From Molossus alvarezi (taxonomy: Eukaryota > Chordata > Mammalia > Chiroptera > Molossidae), in NCBI GenBank assembly GCA_037176705.1, contig CM073887.1:27097501-27161500 (forward strand): a stretch of DNA of 64,000 nucleotides. The letters run 5' to 3'. Position numbers and translations under genes: made by a program. Below the pieces are notes generated by a model that worked only from the letters and a program-made list of their open reading frames with translations, ran no database searches and was not told where the DNA came from. The first letter of the stretch is position 1. Every line of letters starts with the position of its first letter. Positions 34,330-48,408 of the stretch are shown here, piece after piece.

Positions 34330-35565
34330 TGAGAACAGTGGGGTCTTGAGCACCTCCCGTTGCCAAGGCCAGTGTTACAACGAATGTGTTCTAAGAGTGA
34401 AATAGAAGTTTATTCTCTTTTACTTTCTTTGCTTGTTTTTTGAGGGGTCCATAAAGTGACATAAAACAATAAGAAACCCAGTGAGTGAAACTTGCTCCAG
34501 GAATCCTGGTGGATTTGTAATGTTATATCTTAGAAATCAGAAATTAATCTTCCACTTATATAAGAGTTTTAATAATGCTTAACACACGAGGATGTTATCA
34601 TAGTTAAGTAGAAAGTTTTTAAAAAGTCTTAGACTACAAAATTACTTCTTTCTCACCAACCTCTTTCTGTATTTCCAAAGATGCATGTGTGTATATTTAT
34701 CATTGTGCAATTGAAATATGTATGTTGGTAATTGGGAACCCAGTTCTCCAAAGTGACTGACATTGGTCAATTCTGCTTGTTCAGAGAAGATGTCCTATGG
34801 GCCAAGCAGATTACAACCCTCAGCTGTAGTCTGTAGAACTATAGGGTTAGGATAGGAATAAAGCGAAGAAGGGCCATTTTGTAGGTACTTTGACAATGTC
34901 TGCAATAAAAAACATTATCACCAGAGAACATACCTCAGAGGAATTCACCCCCCTTGATTGTCTTTGAGATATTTTATCTATATCATTTTAATTTTTATTA
35001 ATTTACCTCCTCCTTAAAGTGTATATATTTCTTTGTCCATAGGGTACTATATGATATACAGACTTTGAGAAGGATGCTGATGACTAAGTAATTATAAAAA
35101 TATCACCTTTAGCCCTGGCCAGTTTGGCTCAGTGGTTAGAGCATCGGCCTGCGGTCCAGAGAGACCCGGGTTCGGTTCCCGCTAAGGGCACATACCTTGG
35201 TTGCAGTTTGTCCCCGGCCCTGGTTGGTCGTGTGGGTGGCAGCCACTCGATGTGTTCCTTTCATATCGATGTTTCTCTCTCTCTCTCTGTTCCTCTCTCT
35301 CCCTCCCACTCTACCTGAACAAAAAAATAGAAAAATGTCCTCAGGTGAGGATAAAAAAAATATATATCACCTTTAGACTTTATAGATAAGAATCACTAGC
35401 TTGAAAATATTATTTGGGCAATTCTTAACTGTTTTTATAAAGAATTCTCAAGTTGTCGATGATCACAATTAGTAAGCCCTTCTCTTTAGACCTCATATCT
35501 TTTAGTATCTTTAGATTATGTGGTATCTACCTGACATTCCATTTGAAACTCATTCATTGATATAT
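34330..35565 (+). repeat. Duplicated block H, unit 3
   Basis: It matches 45125-46300 (GTCTTGAGCACCTCC, ATAAGAGTTTTA, GGGCCAAGCAGATTACAACC). A VES SINE at 35112-35362 is absent from the partner. No gene. Confidence 0.7.
35112..35362 (+). mobile_element. VES SINE with clear target duplication
   Basis: Near-consensus head and tail, flanked by TATCACCTTTAG on both sides. The empty site is seen at about 46095. Confidence 0.9.
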
Positions 35566-35569
35566 TCTT

Positions 35570-36087
35570 TTATTTATTTTTTTAAATTTTCACCCGAGGA
35601 GATTTTTCCACTTTTTGTTCAGATAGAGTGGGAGGGAGATAAAAGGAGAGAAACGTCGACGTGAAAGGGATACATCGAGTGGTTGCCACCTGCATGACCA
35701 ATCAGGGCCGGGGACAAACTGCAACCGAAGTACGTGCCTTAGCGGGAACCGAACCCGGGTCTCTCTGGAACACAGGCCGACGCTCTAACCGCTGAGCCAA
35801 ACTGGCCATGGCGATTTGTCTTATTTATTTATTATTTTTAAAATGCTCACCTGAAGACATGCTTATTGATTTTGGAAAGAGAAGAAGGAGAGAAGAGAGG
35901 GAGAAAGCAATTGAGGGAGAGAGAGAGAGGAAGAGAGAGAGCGAAAGAGAGAGAGAGAGAGAGAGAGAGGAGGGAATGAAACATTAATGTGACTGGTTGA
36001 TTCTTATAAGGGCCCTGATGGGGAGCTTAATCCCACAACCTTTTGGTGAAGCGGATGCTCCAAACAACTAAGCCACACCCACCAGGG
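35570..36087 (-). mobile_element. VES SINE and GA-rich SINE
   Basis: 35570-35813 is a canonical antisense VES. 35845-36087 is another SINE holding a long GA repeat (35923-35969). Confidence 0.75.
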
Positions 36088-36239
36088 TAAGAGGAAAGCT
36101 CTTTAATCAAATCTTTTTGGTTTGAGTCTACCACTTAAAATGTAATTGAGCTCAGATTTCGATATAAGATGACTATGATATTACTAACATGAACACTATT
36201 GATTTATTATAGAATGAGTATTATTGTATTGCATTTTTT

Positions 36240-36440
36240 GTTAATTTTCACCCAAGGATCTATTTTCACTTTGAGTTTTGGAGAGTGGAAAGGGGGAGGG
36301 GAGACAAAGACAGAGACAGAAATGGACAGACAGTAAGAGAAACATTGATGTGAGAAAGACATCACATTGGTTGCCTCCCTTATGTACCCTGATGGGGCTG
36401 GAGATTAAACTTGCAATCCTGGAGAGAGGTCACCCAACCT
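36240..36440 (-). mobile_element. Degraded SINE
   Basis: ATTTTCACCCAAGGATCT and AAACATTGATGTGAGAAAGA mark an antisense SINE without a clear head. Confidence 0.5.
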
Positions 36441-36519
36441 TCCTATTCCATTTCCTTCCAGCATTACCATTCTCTTTTTTTTAAAATCTTCACCTAACAA
36501 TATTTTTTATTTTTATTTC

Positions 36520-36983
36520 TTTTTATCCTCACCCAAGCTTTTACATTTATCTTCAGATAGAGTGGGAGGGAGAGAGGGGGGAAGATAGAGAAAGAAACAA
36601 TGATGTGTGCGAGACTCATCGACTGGTAGCCACCCACATGACCCCCACCGAGGCCGGGGACAAACTGCAACCAAGGTACGTGCCCCTTGCAGGAACCAAA
36701 CCCAAGACTCTCTGGTCCGCAGGCCAACACTCTAACCTCTGAACCAAACCTGCCAGGGTGAGAATATACTTTTATTTATCGTCAGATAGAGTAGGAGGGA
36801 GAGAACGAGGGCGAGAGAGAGAAAGAGAAACATCCATGTGAGGGAGACCCACTGAGTGGTTGCCCTCCGCCAGACCTGGACCTGGCCAAGGAGGAACCAG
36901 TGTATGCCCCTGACTGGAATCGAACCCGAGACACATTGGTCTACCGGCTGATGCTCCAACTGCTGAGCACAGGTGGCCAGGGC
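36520..36983 (-). mobile_element. Two antisense VES SINEs in a row
   Basis: 36520-36760 ends CCTGCCAGGG. 36765-36983 starts at its CAGATAGAGTAGGAGGG body and ends GGTGGCCAGGGC. Confidence 0.75.
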
Positions 36984-37433
36984 CCCACGTGACCATTATT
37001 AAGTGTCTTCTGTATCCATCCAAAAAGTATCCCATTATTATATGATCCACATAAATACACAGTCATTTTATATTGCTTGTTTAATAATACAATATGAGCA
37101 TACTATGGGCTATGTTCCAAACTCTACTTCTTTTCCTTTTGAATTTTGATAAGAGTTTATTTGAGCCCAAACTGATGACAATTGCAGGGATCGAGATCTC
37201 ACATGCTCCCTACACTTTGATTTTACAAAAAATATATCTAAAGGGTTGTTTTCCACACCCCTATATAGATATATTCTTGTATTGCTCTAAGTAATTACTG
37301 GCTCTAATGTGAAGCCAAATGAGATTATATTTGTCATATTTCTTAAATAAATAAAAAAAAAAAGCAAAAAACAAAACCCGGTATTGTACTCCCACCATAA
37401 TTTTTGAAGATTTTATTTTTGTGTGTGTGGCAA

Positions 37434-37833
37434 TTTTATAACTTTATTCCACATTCAGCAGCTAGTTCACATCCACACGAACTGTTTGTAGTTTTTCGAA
37501 AGTGGTGACAGGTGCGTAGGTAACCAATGCATAGAGCTTGTTTGGTGAATCTTCATCCTCACTGGGTTCTGGAGATCCGCACCCGACTGTGCTGTGGGAC
37601 ACTCCTCATTCCTCTGGTCCAGACAGCTGTGGAGCTGGTGTCAATGTGCACATCTGGAGCTCCCACCTGCTTCATGGCATATTTCCAGATCACTTTGAGT
37701 GCCCGAGCAACACACTTCTTGAAACACCCTCCACGAGTATACGCGCTTTGAATGTTGATGATGTATTCTCTGGTCACTCCCTTGTTGATGGCAGAGAGAC
37801 CCGTCTTCTCTCCACTTTTCTTTGGCGAGCCAT
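37434..37833 (-). pseudogene. RPL31: Processed pseudogene of ribosomal protein RPL31
   Basis: On the - strand the translation resembles RPL31 (SAINKGVTREYIINIQ, RALKVIWKYAMKQVGAPDVHIDT). The start codon is at 37833. There is a deletion just after the start, many substitutions, and loss of frame near 37560. Sequence matching the RPL31 C-terminal region and an AATAAA-bearing 3' end reach about 37434. No introns are present. It abuts the left edge of a TRIM promoter block at about 37868. Confidence 0.88.
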
Positions 37834-37867
37834 TATATATGACCCAAGATGGAAAAGAAATAAAATC

Positions 37868-38880
37868 TTTCATTTCAGTTTCTTCATCAGCAAAGATGGG
37901 ATTAAAGGGTGTTGAGAAGGTCGAGGGAGGATTGCAAAGGTGCAAATGAGATCATGATTATTAACAGCCCTGTGCTGACCTGATTAGAGGAGATCCATCG
38001 TCCTCATTAATCAGCACTTCCTTTGGGGATGGGGAGTGTGGATCAGCACAAGGTTATCTAGAGTCACCAAAGCCGCCGGCGCCCTGCCCCCTGGGTCAGA
38101 ACGGTGACCACCACTTCTGAACATCCTCTGACCCCTACCCTGGTGAGGGAGGAGCCAGAAGTCTTTGATGGGCAAAGTTCTAACACAGACCGTGATGCCA
38201 ACCTGAGCTAAGGGGTGATTAATATCTGCTTCTGATAAAACACCCAGAGGTTTTGCTCAGAAGGTTCGTGTGGAATTGCTTTTTAGAGTGTCACCTGTTA
38301 AACTCTTATTGTTTCAAACTAAAGGTTCCAAGAGGTTGATCTCAATTTACGGGTATACTGAAACCAAACGGAAAGAGAAACTGAATGTCGTTTTCCTTGT
38401 TACATGTGTCTCTGAATGAATACGGGATCAATAAACCCATCCCCAAAGACACAGGTAGTCTGACATCAAATGTGGAATTCAACCCACATAATAACAAGTA
38501 GGTAGAAATTTAATGTCTGTCTTGGTATTTCCTCATTCTAAAATTGGGAGATATGTTGGGTGGTGATCGGAAGTGGGAATAGGGAAGGACATGATGGATT
38601 TGGAGTGGCGGAGAAAGAAGACTGGTCTGAAACAACTCTGAGGAAGAAGATGAATGGAATGGATCTGAGAGCTTTGAGATAAAGGGAAAGAGACGAAGTT
38701 TAAAGGGAGTAGGAGAAACAGCTTGGGCTGTAAGACAGTGGAGACACAGTGACACAGAAATCAAAAGGTAAATATCGAAGGAATAAGTATCTTCTTTAAT
38801 GAAAGAATATTTTACACATCCATAATAGGAGAGAGGACATTATAAAGAACCCAGGTGTAAAAAACCCATGTGCTATAACT
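37868..38880 (+). repeat. Promoter block, copy X4 (5'-truncated, TATA box and exon 1 deleted)
   Basis: It carries the same internal deletion as X2 (junction near 38195), so the deletion is older than the duplication. Its left end is cut where the RPL31 pseudogene lies. Confidence 0.75.
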
Positions 38881-38944
38881 GTAAACTTTTGGTCACTCCT
38901 TATCTATAGTCCGATCAACTTCTGCTCCTTTTAATCATCACCAG

Positions 38945-39160
38945 TGTGTATGTTTATTGATGTGAGAGAGAAAGCAAGAGAGAGAGTAGGAGAAAGAAGA
39001 AAACATCGATGTGAGAAAGAAACATCGACCGATTGTGTTCCATACTCCACGACAGAAGATTGAGTGCAAAATCTAGGTATGTGCCCTGAGCAGGAATCAA
39101 AGGTATAACCCTTCGGTGTGAGGGCAGACACTGTAACCACTGAGGCAAACTGGCCAGGGA
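38945..39160 (-). mobile_element. SINE before fragment b
   Basis: Sister of 23240-23459. Confidence 0.65.
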
Positions 39161-39287
39161 TGCTAACTCCGTCTCAAATATGGTCATGATAAGTGGCTTA
39201 GTTGACCTACCATGCTCTTCACACAGCAGAAGAAGGATTAATGCTGATAGAACTGCCTTATAAATGGTAATGTTGTTTTGTCCACAG

Positions 39288-39549
39288 ATACCACAGGAGA
39301 CGTGGCCTCTGCTGAGATTTTGAACACGAGTATGTTCATCACTGGGAGCAGTGTGGCATTAAATACAGGAGAGGGTGACAGGAAGCCTGGGCAACAGCTG
39401 GTGCGGGGACTGTTCTTGGAAGCTCCTGCAGCCTTCCACAGAGACCAAGGACTGAGCAGACCTCAGCTTCTCACTTTTCCTAGCTCCTGGAGCATCACAC
39501 TGTCTGTCTCTTCAGACAGACACCTTCACTGCACAATGGACTTTGTGTG
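39288..39549 (+). pseudogene. Truncated TRIM60-like 5' exon (fragment b)
   Basis: This is the sister copy of the fragment at 23588-23846, with the same acceptor, the same four-codon CDS start, and the same junction into a promoter block right after the TGA. It shows that the compound module was duplicated as a whole. Confidence 0.8.
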
Positions 39550-41260
39550 ATCGTTTGCATTTAATAAATGTTTTGCTTTTAAAGAATACTGATGATGTCA
39601 ACCATAATTGAAAAGAAATTTAAAGAGTAAAAGAAACTGGGTAAAATATTGGGCAATCAATATGAATACTGATTTCCCTAATAAGCAATTCTCCCATAAT
39701 AAATTATGACACAGAATTTTAGAGTTCAAAGAATGCTTCTCAGTGAAAGTAACAACCAGGCTGGGACGTGAAGAAAGAAAGCCAGTACCAGGGGTAAACG
39801 CTGGATTTGGGGCAAGGGGCTGCCATGGACAAACCTGCCTGTGCAGGAGTCCTGGGGCAGATGGGGGATGTCCTGAGAGTGGACGGAGGGGAGGACCGCC
39901 CAGGGCTGGAGACCACAGGAGGCCGACACTGGTGGGCTCAGAGTTACACGTGCCCAGGTGAGGAAAGAAACAGGCCTTCCTTAGCCTTTCAGACTTCATT
40001 TCCTTCATCAGCAAAGATGGGATTAAAAGGTACTGAGAAAGTCAAGGGGGGATCACAAATGAGATCATGCATACGAACTGTCCTCTGCTGACCTGATTAA
40101 ATTAGAGGAGATCCATCGTCCTCATCAACCGCCACGTCTGGACATCCACTAATCCCGACCCTGGTGAGGGCGGAGCCAGAAGCCTTCCCTGAGCAGAGCC
40201 CTAATAGCTCCGCCCTTGTAGAAGTATATATAAAGCAGGGTCACAACAGTAACTCTACTACTGGTACAAGACTGCCTTCGGAGACCCTTCCTGGAGGCTC
40301 ACTTCACAGACTCGTCCATAGAAAGCTGGTACCAGGTGAGCTGGGAATCCAGAGGAAGGGCCGGGGACCTGCGTGCACTGAGGGAGCCCTGGTTTGCTTT
40401 GTGGCTAATCTAGTAGGGTGTGGTCCCCACAGGCAGCTGGTCCTAACTAGGATTCAGGTTATTTTAAGATGCACACTTTTACTGTTGATCGGGTCCCTAT
40501 GTGAGCCTGTCCTAAATCACCTAAAACTTGCTAAAACTGCAGATGCCATGATGCCAACCTGAGCTAAGGGGTGATTAACATCTGTGTGTGAGAACGCACC
40601 ACAGGTGTTGGTCAGAAGGCTCACATGGAATCGCTTTCCAGAGTGTCTCATGTGTGTAGTGTTAAATTCTTATTGTTGAAAACCAGAGGTTCCAAGAAAT
40701 TGATCTAAATTTCTGTGTATACTGACACCCAACGGAAAGAGAAACTGAATGTTATTTTCCTTGTTGCATGTGTCTCTGAATAAACAGCGGATCAAAAACC
40801 CATCCCCAATGACACAGGTGGTCTGAAATCAAACCTGGAATCCAACCCCCATAAGAACAAGCAGATGGCACGTCACTGCCTGCCTTGGTCTCTCCTCATT
40901 CCCTCACTGGGAGATTTGCTGGGTGGGGATGGGAAGGGGGGACAGGGAAGCAGACAATGGATTTGGAGTCGGGGACAAAGAGGGCCGATTTGAAACAACT
41001 CTGAGGAAGAAAATGGATGGAGTGGATCTGAGAGCTGTGAAATGAAGGGAAAGAGACGAGATTTAAAGGGAGTAGGAGAAACAGCTTTGGCTGTAAGACA
41101 GCAGAGACACATTTACATTTCAAAGGTAAGTATCTAAGGAAAAATATCTTTTATTAATCAAAGAATATTTTATGCATCCATAGTAGGAGGGAGAATATTA
41201 TAAAGAACCCAGGAGTAAAAAACCCAAGTGCTATAACGGTAAACGTTTGGCCCCTCCTCA
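39550..41260 (+). repeat. Promoter block, copy X5 (intact)
   Basis: This is the sister of X3, again starting right after the four-codon TRIM fragment and holding an intact TATA box, exon 1 and donor ahead of copy 4. Confidence 0.78.
40200..40335 (+). promoter_or_regulatory. TRIM promoter with TATA box and non-coding exon 1 (copy 4 pseudogene)
   Basis: A GC-box-like CTCCGCCC lies at 40208-40215, TATATATAAA at 40225-40234, and exon 1 ends at 40335 before GTGAGC. The promoter appears intact although the gene it serves is broken. Confidence 0.65.
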
Positions 41261-41309
41261 TCTATAGTCCTGTCACCTTCCTCCGTTTTCTTTACCCCTC
41301 ACCAGAGTG

Positions 41310-41520
41310 TGTGTTTAGTGATTTGAGAGAGACCGGGAGAGCGAGAGAGTGAGTAGGTGAAAGAAAGAAAATATCCATGTGAGAGAAACATTGATTGATT
41401 GCCTGCTATACTCCCTGACAGGAGATTGACCCAAAACCTAGGTATGTGTCCTGAATCAAGGGCATGACCCTTCGGTGTGAGGGCAGACGCTGTAACCCAT
41501 CTGAACCAAATGGGCCAGAG
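41310..41520 (-). mobile_element. SINE in intron of copy 4
   Basis: Sister of 25610-25818. Confidence 0.65.
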
Positions 41521-41861
41521 ATGCTAACTCCTTAAATATGGTCATAAGTGATTTTGTTGACCTTATATGTTCTTCATACAGAGCAATAAGGACTAATGCT
41601 GATAGAACTGTCCTTTAAATGGTAATGTTGTTTTGTCCACAGATACCACATATGACTTGGACTCTGCTGGGTTTTTTACCACGAATATCTTCCTCACTGC
41701 GAAGAGTGTGGCATTGAATACAGGAGAGGGTGACAAGAACACTGGACATCATCTGGTGGCCGGAACTCTTCTTAGAAGCTCCTACAGCCGTAAACAGAGA
41801 GCAAGGACTGAGCAGACCTCAGCTTCTCACTTTTCCTAGCTCCTGGGGAAACACTGACTGA

Positions 41862-43248
<1,387 letters not shown>

Positions 43249-43376
43249 ACCACCTTGTAAACTATTCTGTGTGTGGTACTTTCTGCCTATGTTAATAGAG
43301 TGTACTTGTAATAAAAATTCAAGTTTATTTTTGATGTCTGCCGATGTCTTTTTTTTACAAAATATGTTTTTATTGC

Positions 43377-43800
43377 CCTGGCCAGTTTTTCTCAGTGGTT
43401 AGAGCATCGACCCGGGGACCTATGGGTCGTGGGTTTGATTCCAGGTCAATGACACCTACCTGTATTTTAGGTTTGATCCTTGGTCTCAGTCAAGCTGGTG
43501 CACATTGACATTTCTCTCTCTTTCTCTCCCTTCCTCCACTGCACTCTAACAATAGTAAAATATCCTTGGGTGAGAGTTAACAACAAATACATTTAAAAAG
43601 TGTTTTTATTGATATTTAGAGAGAGAAAATGGAGAGGTGGAGAGACAAACATCAATTGGCTGCTTCCAGTACCTGTACTTACTGGTATCAAACCCCTAAC
43701 TTGGGTATAACCTAGGTATGTGCCCTGACCGGGAATTGAACTGGTGACTTTTCAGTGGATGGGCTGACACTCAGAGAACAGGCCCGCACGGGTCAGGCCT
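43377..43800. mobile_element. SINE pair 3' of TRIM copy 4
   Basis: + SINE 43377-43585 (uninterrupted form of 27695-28370) and - SINE 43600-43800. Confidence 0.78.
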
Positions 43801-44190
43801 TTGTGACGACTTTTAACCCTCACCCCTCTGTTTTCAGCCTTTGTCCCCCATCCTACCAAGCCGTTAGGACAGGCTGAGTGCTCCTTCCCAGGCTGAGGGG
43901 CAGTTCTAATCCAGACCCTGCCTGCACAGGACTGTCCCCTGAGAGCCCCCTCCACCCACCAAGAACCCCAAGCTAGTTGTTTTTCTCCCTTCTCTCCCGC
44001 TGGTTTGGGACCTGTACCCACCCTGCTCTCCACATACAGGTCCATTCAGTGAGCACTACACCATTTCACACCCTCCTGATGTGTGTTTCTGCCACTGGCA
44101 ACCTTAACACTGAAAGCAAATGGAGTGGCTGAGATTTTATCTTTGTGGTGTGACCTCAACAGTAGTACTTAGAATGTCACATGATCCAAG
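43800..44190 (+). repeat. Duplicated 3' flank block, unit 4
   Basis: Fourth copy of the block, 3' of the copy 4 pseudogene. An L1 piece (44215-44925) follows it directly. Confidence 0.6.
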
Positions 44191-44214
44191 TTTATTTTAT
44201 TTTTTAAATAAGTT

Positions 44215-44925
44215 TTTTTGATATATATATATATAAAATTAATTGATTTTGGTAACAGATCTTTTTCCATCTTCTCCCCTTGACTCCCTACTCCTGCTCC
44301 CGCCCCCACCCCCTGAACAGCATTGTTGTCCATGTCCTCTGGGAATGCATATACGCATATAAGTTCTTTGATTTAACTCCTCCCTCACTCTCCCCTTTCT
44401 CTGAGGTTTGTCAGTCTGAACCTTAATCTTTTTGTGTCTCTGGGTCCATTTTGTTCATCAGCTTCTTTGTTCATTATATTCCACAAATAAGTGAGATCAC
44501 GTGGTATTTGTCTTTCTCTGATTGGCTAATTTTGCTTAGCATAATACTCTCCAGGTCCCTCCATGTCATCTCAAAGGATAGGAGACCTACCGTTCTTACA
44601 GCTGCATTGAATTCCATCATGTAAATACACGATGCTTTTTTATCCACTCATCTAGTGATGGACACTTGGGTGGTTTCCAGATATTAGCAATTGTTAATAG
44701 TGCTGCTATGAACATAGGGGTATATATATATTTTCTGGTTGGTTTTTCAGGCTTCTTAGCACATATTCCTAGAAGTGGGATCACTCAGTGAAATGGCAGA
44801 TTCATTTTTAGGTTTTTGAGGACCCAACATATTGTTTTCCCTAGTGGCTGCACCTGTCTGCATTTCCACCACTAGTGTACTAGAGTCCCCTTTTCTCCAC
44901 AACCCCACAAACACTTTTGGTTTGA
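44215..44925 (-). mobile_element. 5'-truncated LINE-1, antisense
   Basis: This is the complement of the L1 ORF2 end and 3' UTR (CACTTGGGTGGTTTCCAG, GCTGCTATGAACATAGGGGT, CCACAAATAAGTGAGATCA). It lies just 3' of the duplicated flank block of copy 4 and is not present at the same place in unit 3. Confidence 0.9.
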
Positions 44926-44944
44926 TGTTAAATATATATATATA

Positions 44945-45060
44945 TTTTTATTTTTTAAAGGGAGAGGATAGGCGAGAGAGAAACATTGATGAGAGGGTGT
45001 GGAAGGGGTGGGAAGAAATAAAGCAAAGATCTTATATGTATATATGCACAACAAATCAAA
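44945..45060 (+). mobile_element. Small L1/HAL1 3'-end fragment
   Basis: The GGGTGGGAAGAAATAAAGCA to TATATGCACAACA motif of L1-type 3' ends is preceded by SINE-like sequence. Confidence 0.5.
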
Positions 45061-45124
45061 ATGGGCACTTGGCTTTTGGGCAGCTGGGAAACTGAGGATG
45101 TAGGGTGAGGGGTGCAGGAGAGAG

Positions 45125-46300
45125 GGCACATTGAGAACAGTGGGTCTTGAGCACCTCCTGTTGACAAGGCCAGTGTTACAAAGAATGTGTTCTAGGAGTG
45201 AATTAAACGTTTATTCTCTTTTACTTTCTTTTCTTGGTTTATGAGGAGGTCCATAAAATGACATAAAAATAATATAAAATAATTTAAAACCCACTCCAGG
45301 AATCCTGGTGGATTTTTAATGTTATATCGTAAAAATCAGAAATTAATCTCCCCCTTATATAAGAGTTTTAGTAATGCTGAACATATGTGGATGTAATCAT
45401 AGTTAAGTACAAAGTTCTTAAAAAGACTTAGCCCTGGCCGGTTTGGCTCAGCGGTTAGAGTGTCGGCCTGTGATCCAGAGAGACCAGGGTTCAGTTCCCA
45501 CTAAGGGCACGTATCTCGGTTGCAGTTTGTCCACGGTCCTGGTTGGGTCGTGCGGGTGGCAACCACTCGATGTGTCCCATTCACGTCGATGTTTCTCTCA
45601 CTCTCTCTCTCTCCCCCCCTCACTCTATCGGAACAAAATATGGAAAAATGTCCTCGAGTAAGGATAAATAATAATAATAATAATAATTAAAAAAATAAAA
45701 AGACTTAAGACTCATTGTGTAATTTAAATATCTATGTTGATAATTGGGAACCTGGTTCTTGTTGGTCTATTCTGCCTGTGTAGGGAAGATGTCCCATGGG
45801 CCAAGCAGATTACAACCCTCAGCTGCAGTCTGGAGAACTATACGGTTAGGATAGGAATAAAGAGAGGAAGGGCAATTTCGTAGGTACTTTGACAATGTGT
45901 GCAATAAAATAAGTTATCACCAGAGAACATACCTCAGAGGAATTTACCCTCCTTGGTTGTCTTTGAGATATATTTATGTCATTTTACTTTTTCTTAATTT
46001 ATCTCTTCCTTTAAGTTTATATATTCCTTTGTCCCTAGGGTACAACATTATGTAGGCTTTGGGAAGGGTGCTGATAACTAAGTAATTATACATATATCAC
46101 CTTTATACTTTATAGATGAGAATGTGAGAATCATTAGCTAGAAAATATTATCTGGGTAATTAACTGTTTTAATATAGAATTATCTCGCTGTCCATGATCA
46201 CATTTAGTAAGTCCTTCTCTTCAGACTTCATATCTGTTAGTATCTTTAGATTATATGGTGTCTACCTGACATTCCATCTGCAGCTCATTCATTGACGTGT
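45125..46300 (+). repeat. Duplicated block H, unit 4
   Basis: Partner of 34330-35565. A different VES SINE (45431-45690) is inserted here and absent from the partner. No gene. Confidence 0.7.
45431..45690 (+). mobile_element. VES SINE with target duplication
   Basis: Near-consensus element with an (ATA)n tail, flanked by AAAAAGACTTA on both sides. Empty site at about 34620. Confidence 0.88.
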
Positions 46301-46339
46301 GTGTGTGTGTGTGTTTTAAAGAAATAGTTTCTTTTCTTT

Positions 46340-46541
46340 TTTCTTTATTGATCTCACAGAGAGAGGTAGGGAGAGGGTGAGAGAGACAGAAATATCAATG
46401 AGTGAGAACATTGATTGGCTCCCTCCTGCCTGTCCCCCACTGGCGATTTGGCCTAAAACATGTGCCCAGACTAGGAATCAAATCGGTGACCTCTTGGTTC
46501 ATGGATCAATGTTCAACCACTGAATTACGCTGGTGGGGCCA
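46340..46541 (-). mobile_element. SINE
   Basis: Antisense element with GATTGGCTCCCTCCTGCCTG and a mutated head (CTGGTGGGGCC). Confidence 0.6.
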
Positions 46542-46544
46542 TTC

Positions 46545-47820
46545 ACATATTCCCTCAGCAGACCGACAGAGGGCTCCCTGTCAATAGACTCTGACCACAG
46601 AACATCCCACACCAGCAGGCAGGTACAGTGAAGTGGAGAGTGTTGAGCAAAACTATAAGATTGTGGGCCCTCGTCATGAAGGTGTCATCTAAGAAGAGAG
46701 TAGAATGGTTTTACTTTTCTCAGAAACACAAATGTTTATTCTTTCTAAGTACCTTCTAGATAAGTTTTTAATAAGTTAAGTGAAAGTCCTCACAGGGTCG
46801 AATGTTTAAACAGTGGCTTCCTCTCCTCTATTTGGCTTTCTGGAGAAAATCAATGTAATGGATTTTTGATGAGTCTTCCCAAATAACCTTACATATAAAA
46901 GCCGACTTAATATGATATATGTGTGTGTGTGTGTGCACAATGCCCCTGTGTATGTCTTCAAGTGGGAACAATGTACGTAATCTACAGCTGCCTACTTTCA
47001 CTTATTTTTGTCCTGTATTGACACATAGATCTTATTCTGTTTTCACATGTGTTACCAAGTTTAAGGGAAAGCCTAGAAGAGAAATATAAATATGATGGCT
47101 ATTTTCTGGAACCTGTAGGCAATCCACTCCCCTAGAGGAATGCTTTCCTCGTGTGTCTGACACTCTGCTGTGTTCCCTGCAATCAGCTACTGTTTACTGA
47201 GTTGTAAACCGTGATACATACACCGGTTCAAGCCTTTCACCTAAACATCCATTTGAATCTATGCAGCTGACTTGTGAGGAAGTGATTATTACTTTCAGCA
47301 TTTAGCACTGAAAGATAAACCTACAACGGCTCAAAATCAGTTTTTTTGTTTTGTTTTGGTCACACCTCTCTCTTGCCATGTCATAACTTTTATCCCATCA
47401 TATCATTGAAACACTTAAGGAACTGGATTGGTAATTCCATATTTAAGTTTATACTCCAAATAAATATTGTGAATCAATAACTTTAAAGGAGAGGTCACAG
47501 TTAGAGGTCAAGAGTTATAATTCTCAATACATAGTCAACTAAAGCCATTACAGTAGGTAACATTTTACACCTAGTGGAGCCAGGAATGTGATCCTTTTGA
47601 TCATGCTGAGATATCCAATTCCCAAAGGGCATTAGTTTGCTGATCCAGTAACCAGAGATACAACAACAATGGGCTACAGACACATCCATCTTTATTAGTG
47701 TCCAGACATAACGCATTACATACATACACAGAAATACACAAACACATCCTCTTTATGGCTGATAATCTGGAAGCTATCTAACTTAGTCGATAAAGACCAA
47801 AGCTCTTATTTATAACAAGA
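46545..47820. other. Gene-free stretch between units 4 and 5
   Basis: Unique sequence with a (GT)n run at 46919-46936 and possible MIR remains near 47205-47300. No gene or promoter block is seen. Confidence 0.45.
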
Positions 47821-47821
47821 T

Positions 47822-47923
47822 ATTTTATTTATTTATTTATTAATTTAAAAATCCTCACCTGAAGACATGCTTATTGATTTTCAAGTGAGAGGAAGGAGAG
47901 AAAGAAAGGGAAGAGGAGAGAGA

Positions 47924-47970
<47 letters not shown>

Positions 47971-48313
47971 AGAGACATTAATGTGAGTGGTTGATTCATG
48001 TAAGTGCCCTGATGGGGGGATTAAATCCACAAACTTTTGGTGTAGAGGATGATGCATTGGACAATGCTTCAACTAACTAAAGTACACTGGCCAGGGCTGA
48101 CACTCTTTGTTTTTTAAACATATAGTGCTATTTATTGACTGATTTTTTTTTTTAGAGAGAGGAAAAGAGGGGAAGAAAGAAAAAAAGAAAAATCTATGTT
48201 TCACTTATTTATGCATTCATTGCTTGATTCTTGCATGTGCCCTGACCAGAGACCAAACCTACAACTGTAATGTATCTGGACGATATTCCCACCAAATTGA
48301 CCATCAGACCAGG
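47822..48313 (-). mobile_element. Two antisense SINEs with a GA microsatellite
   Basis: 47850-48098 includes (GA)n at 47928-47967 and ends CACTGGCCAGGGC. 48140-48313 is a degraded second element. Confidence 0.6.
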
Positions 48314-48408
48314 ATCGCTTTTTGTGTGTGTGATGATTGAGGTCAATGATAAAAATGTGTAGATTGAATAATTCATTTTGAGTTTCAAAATAGATAGTCT
48401 TTATTCTT

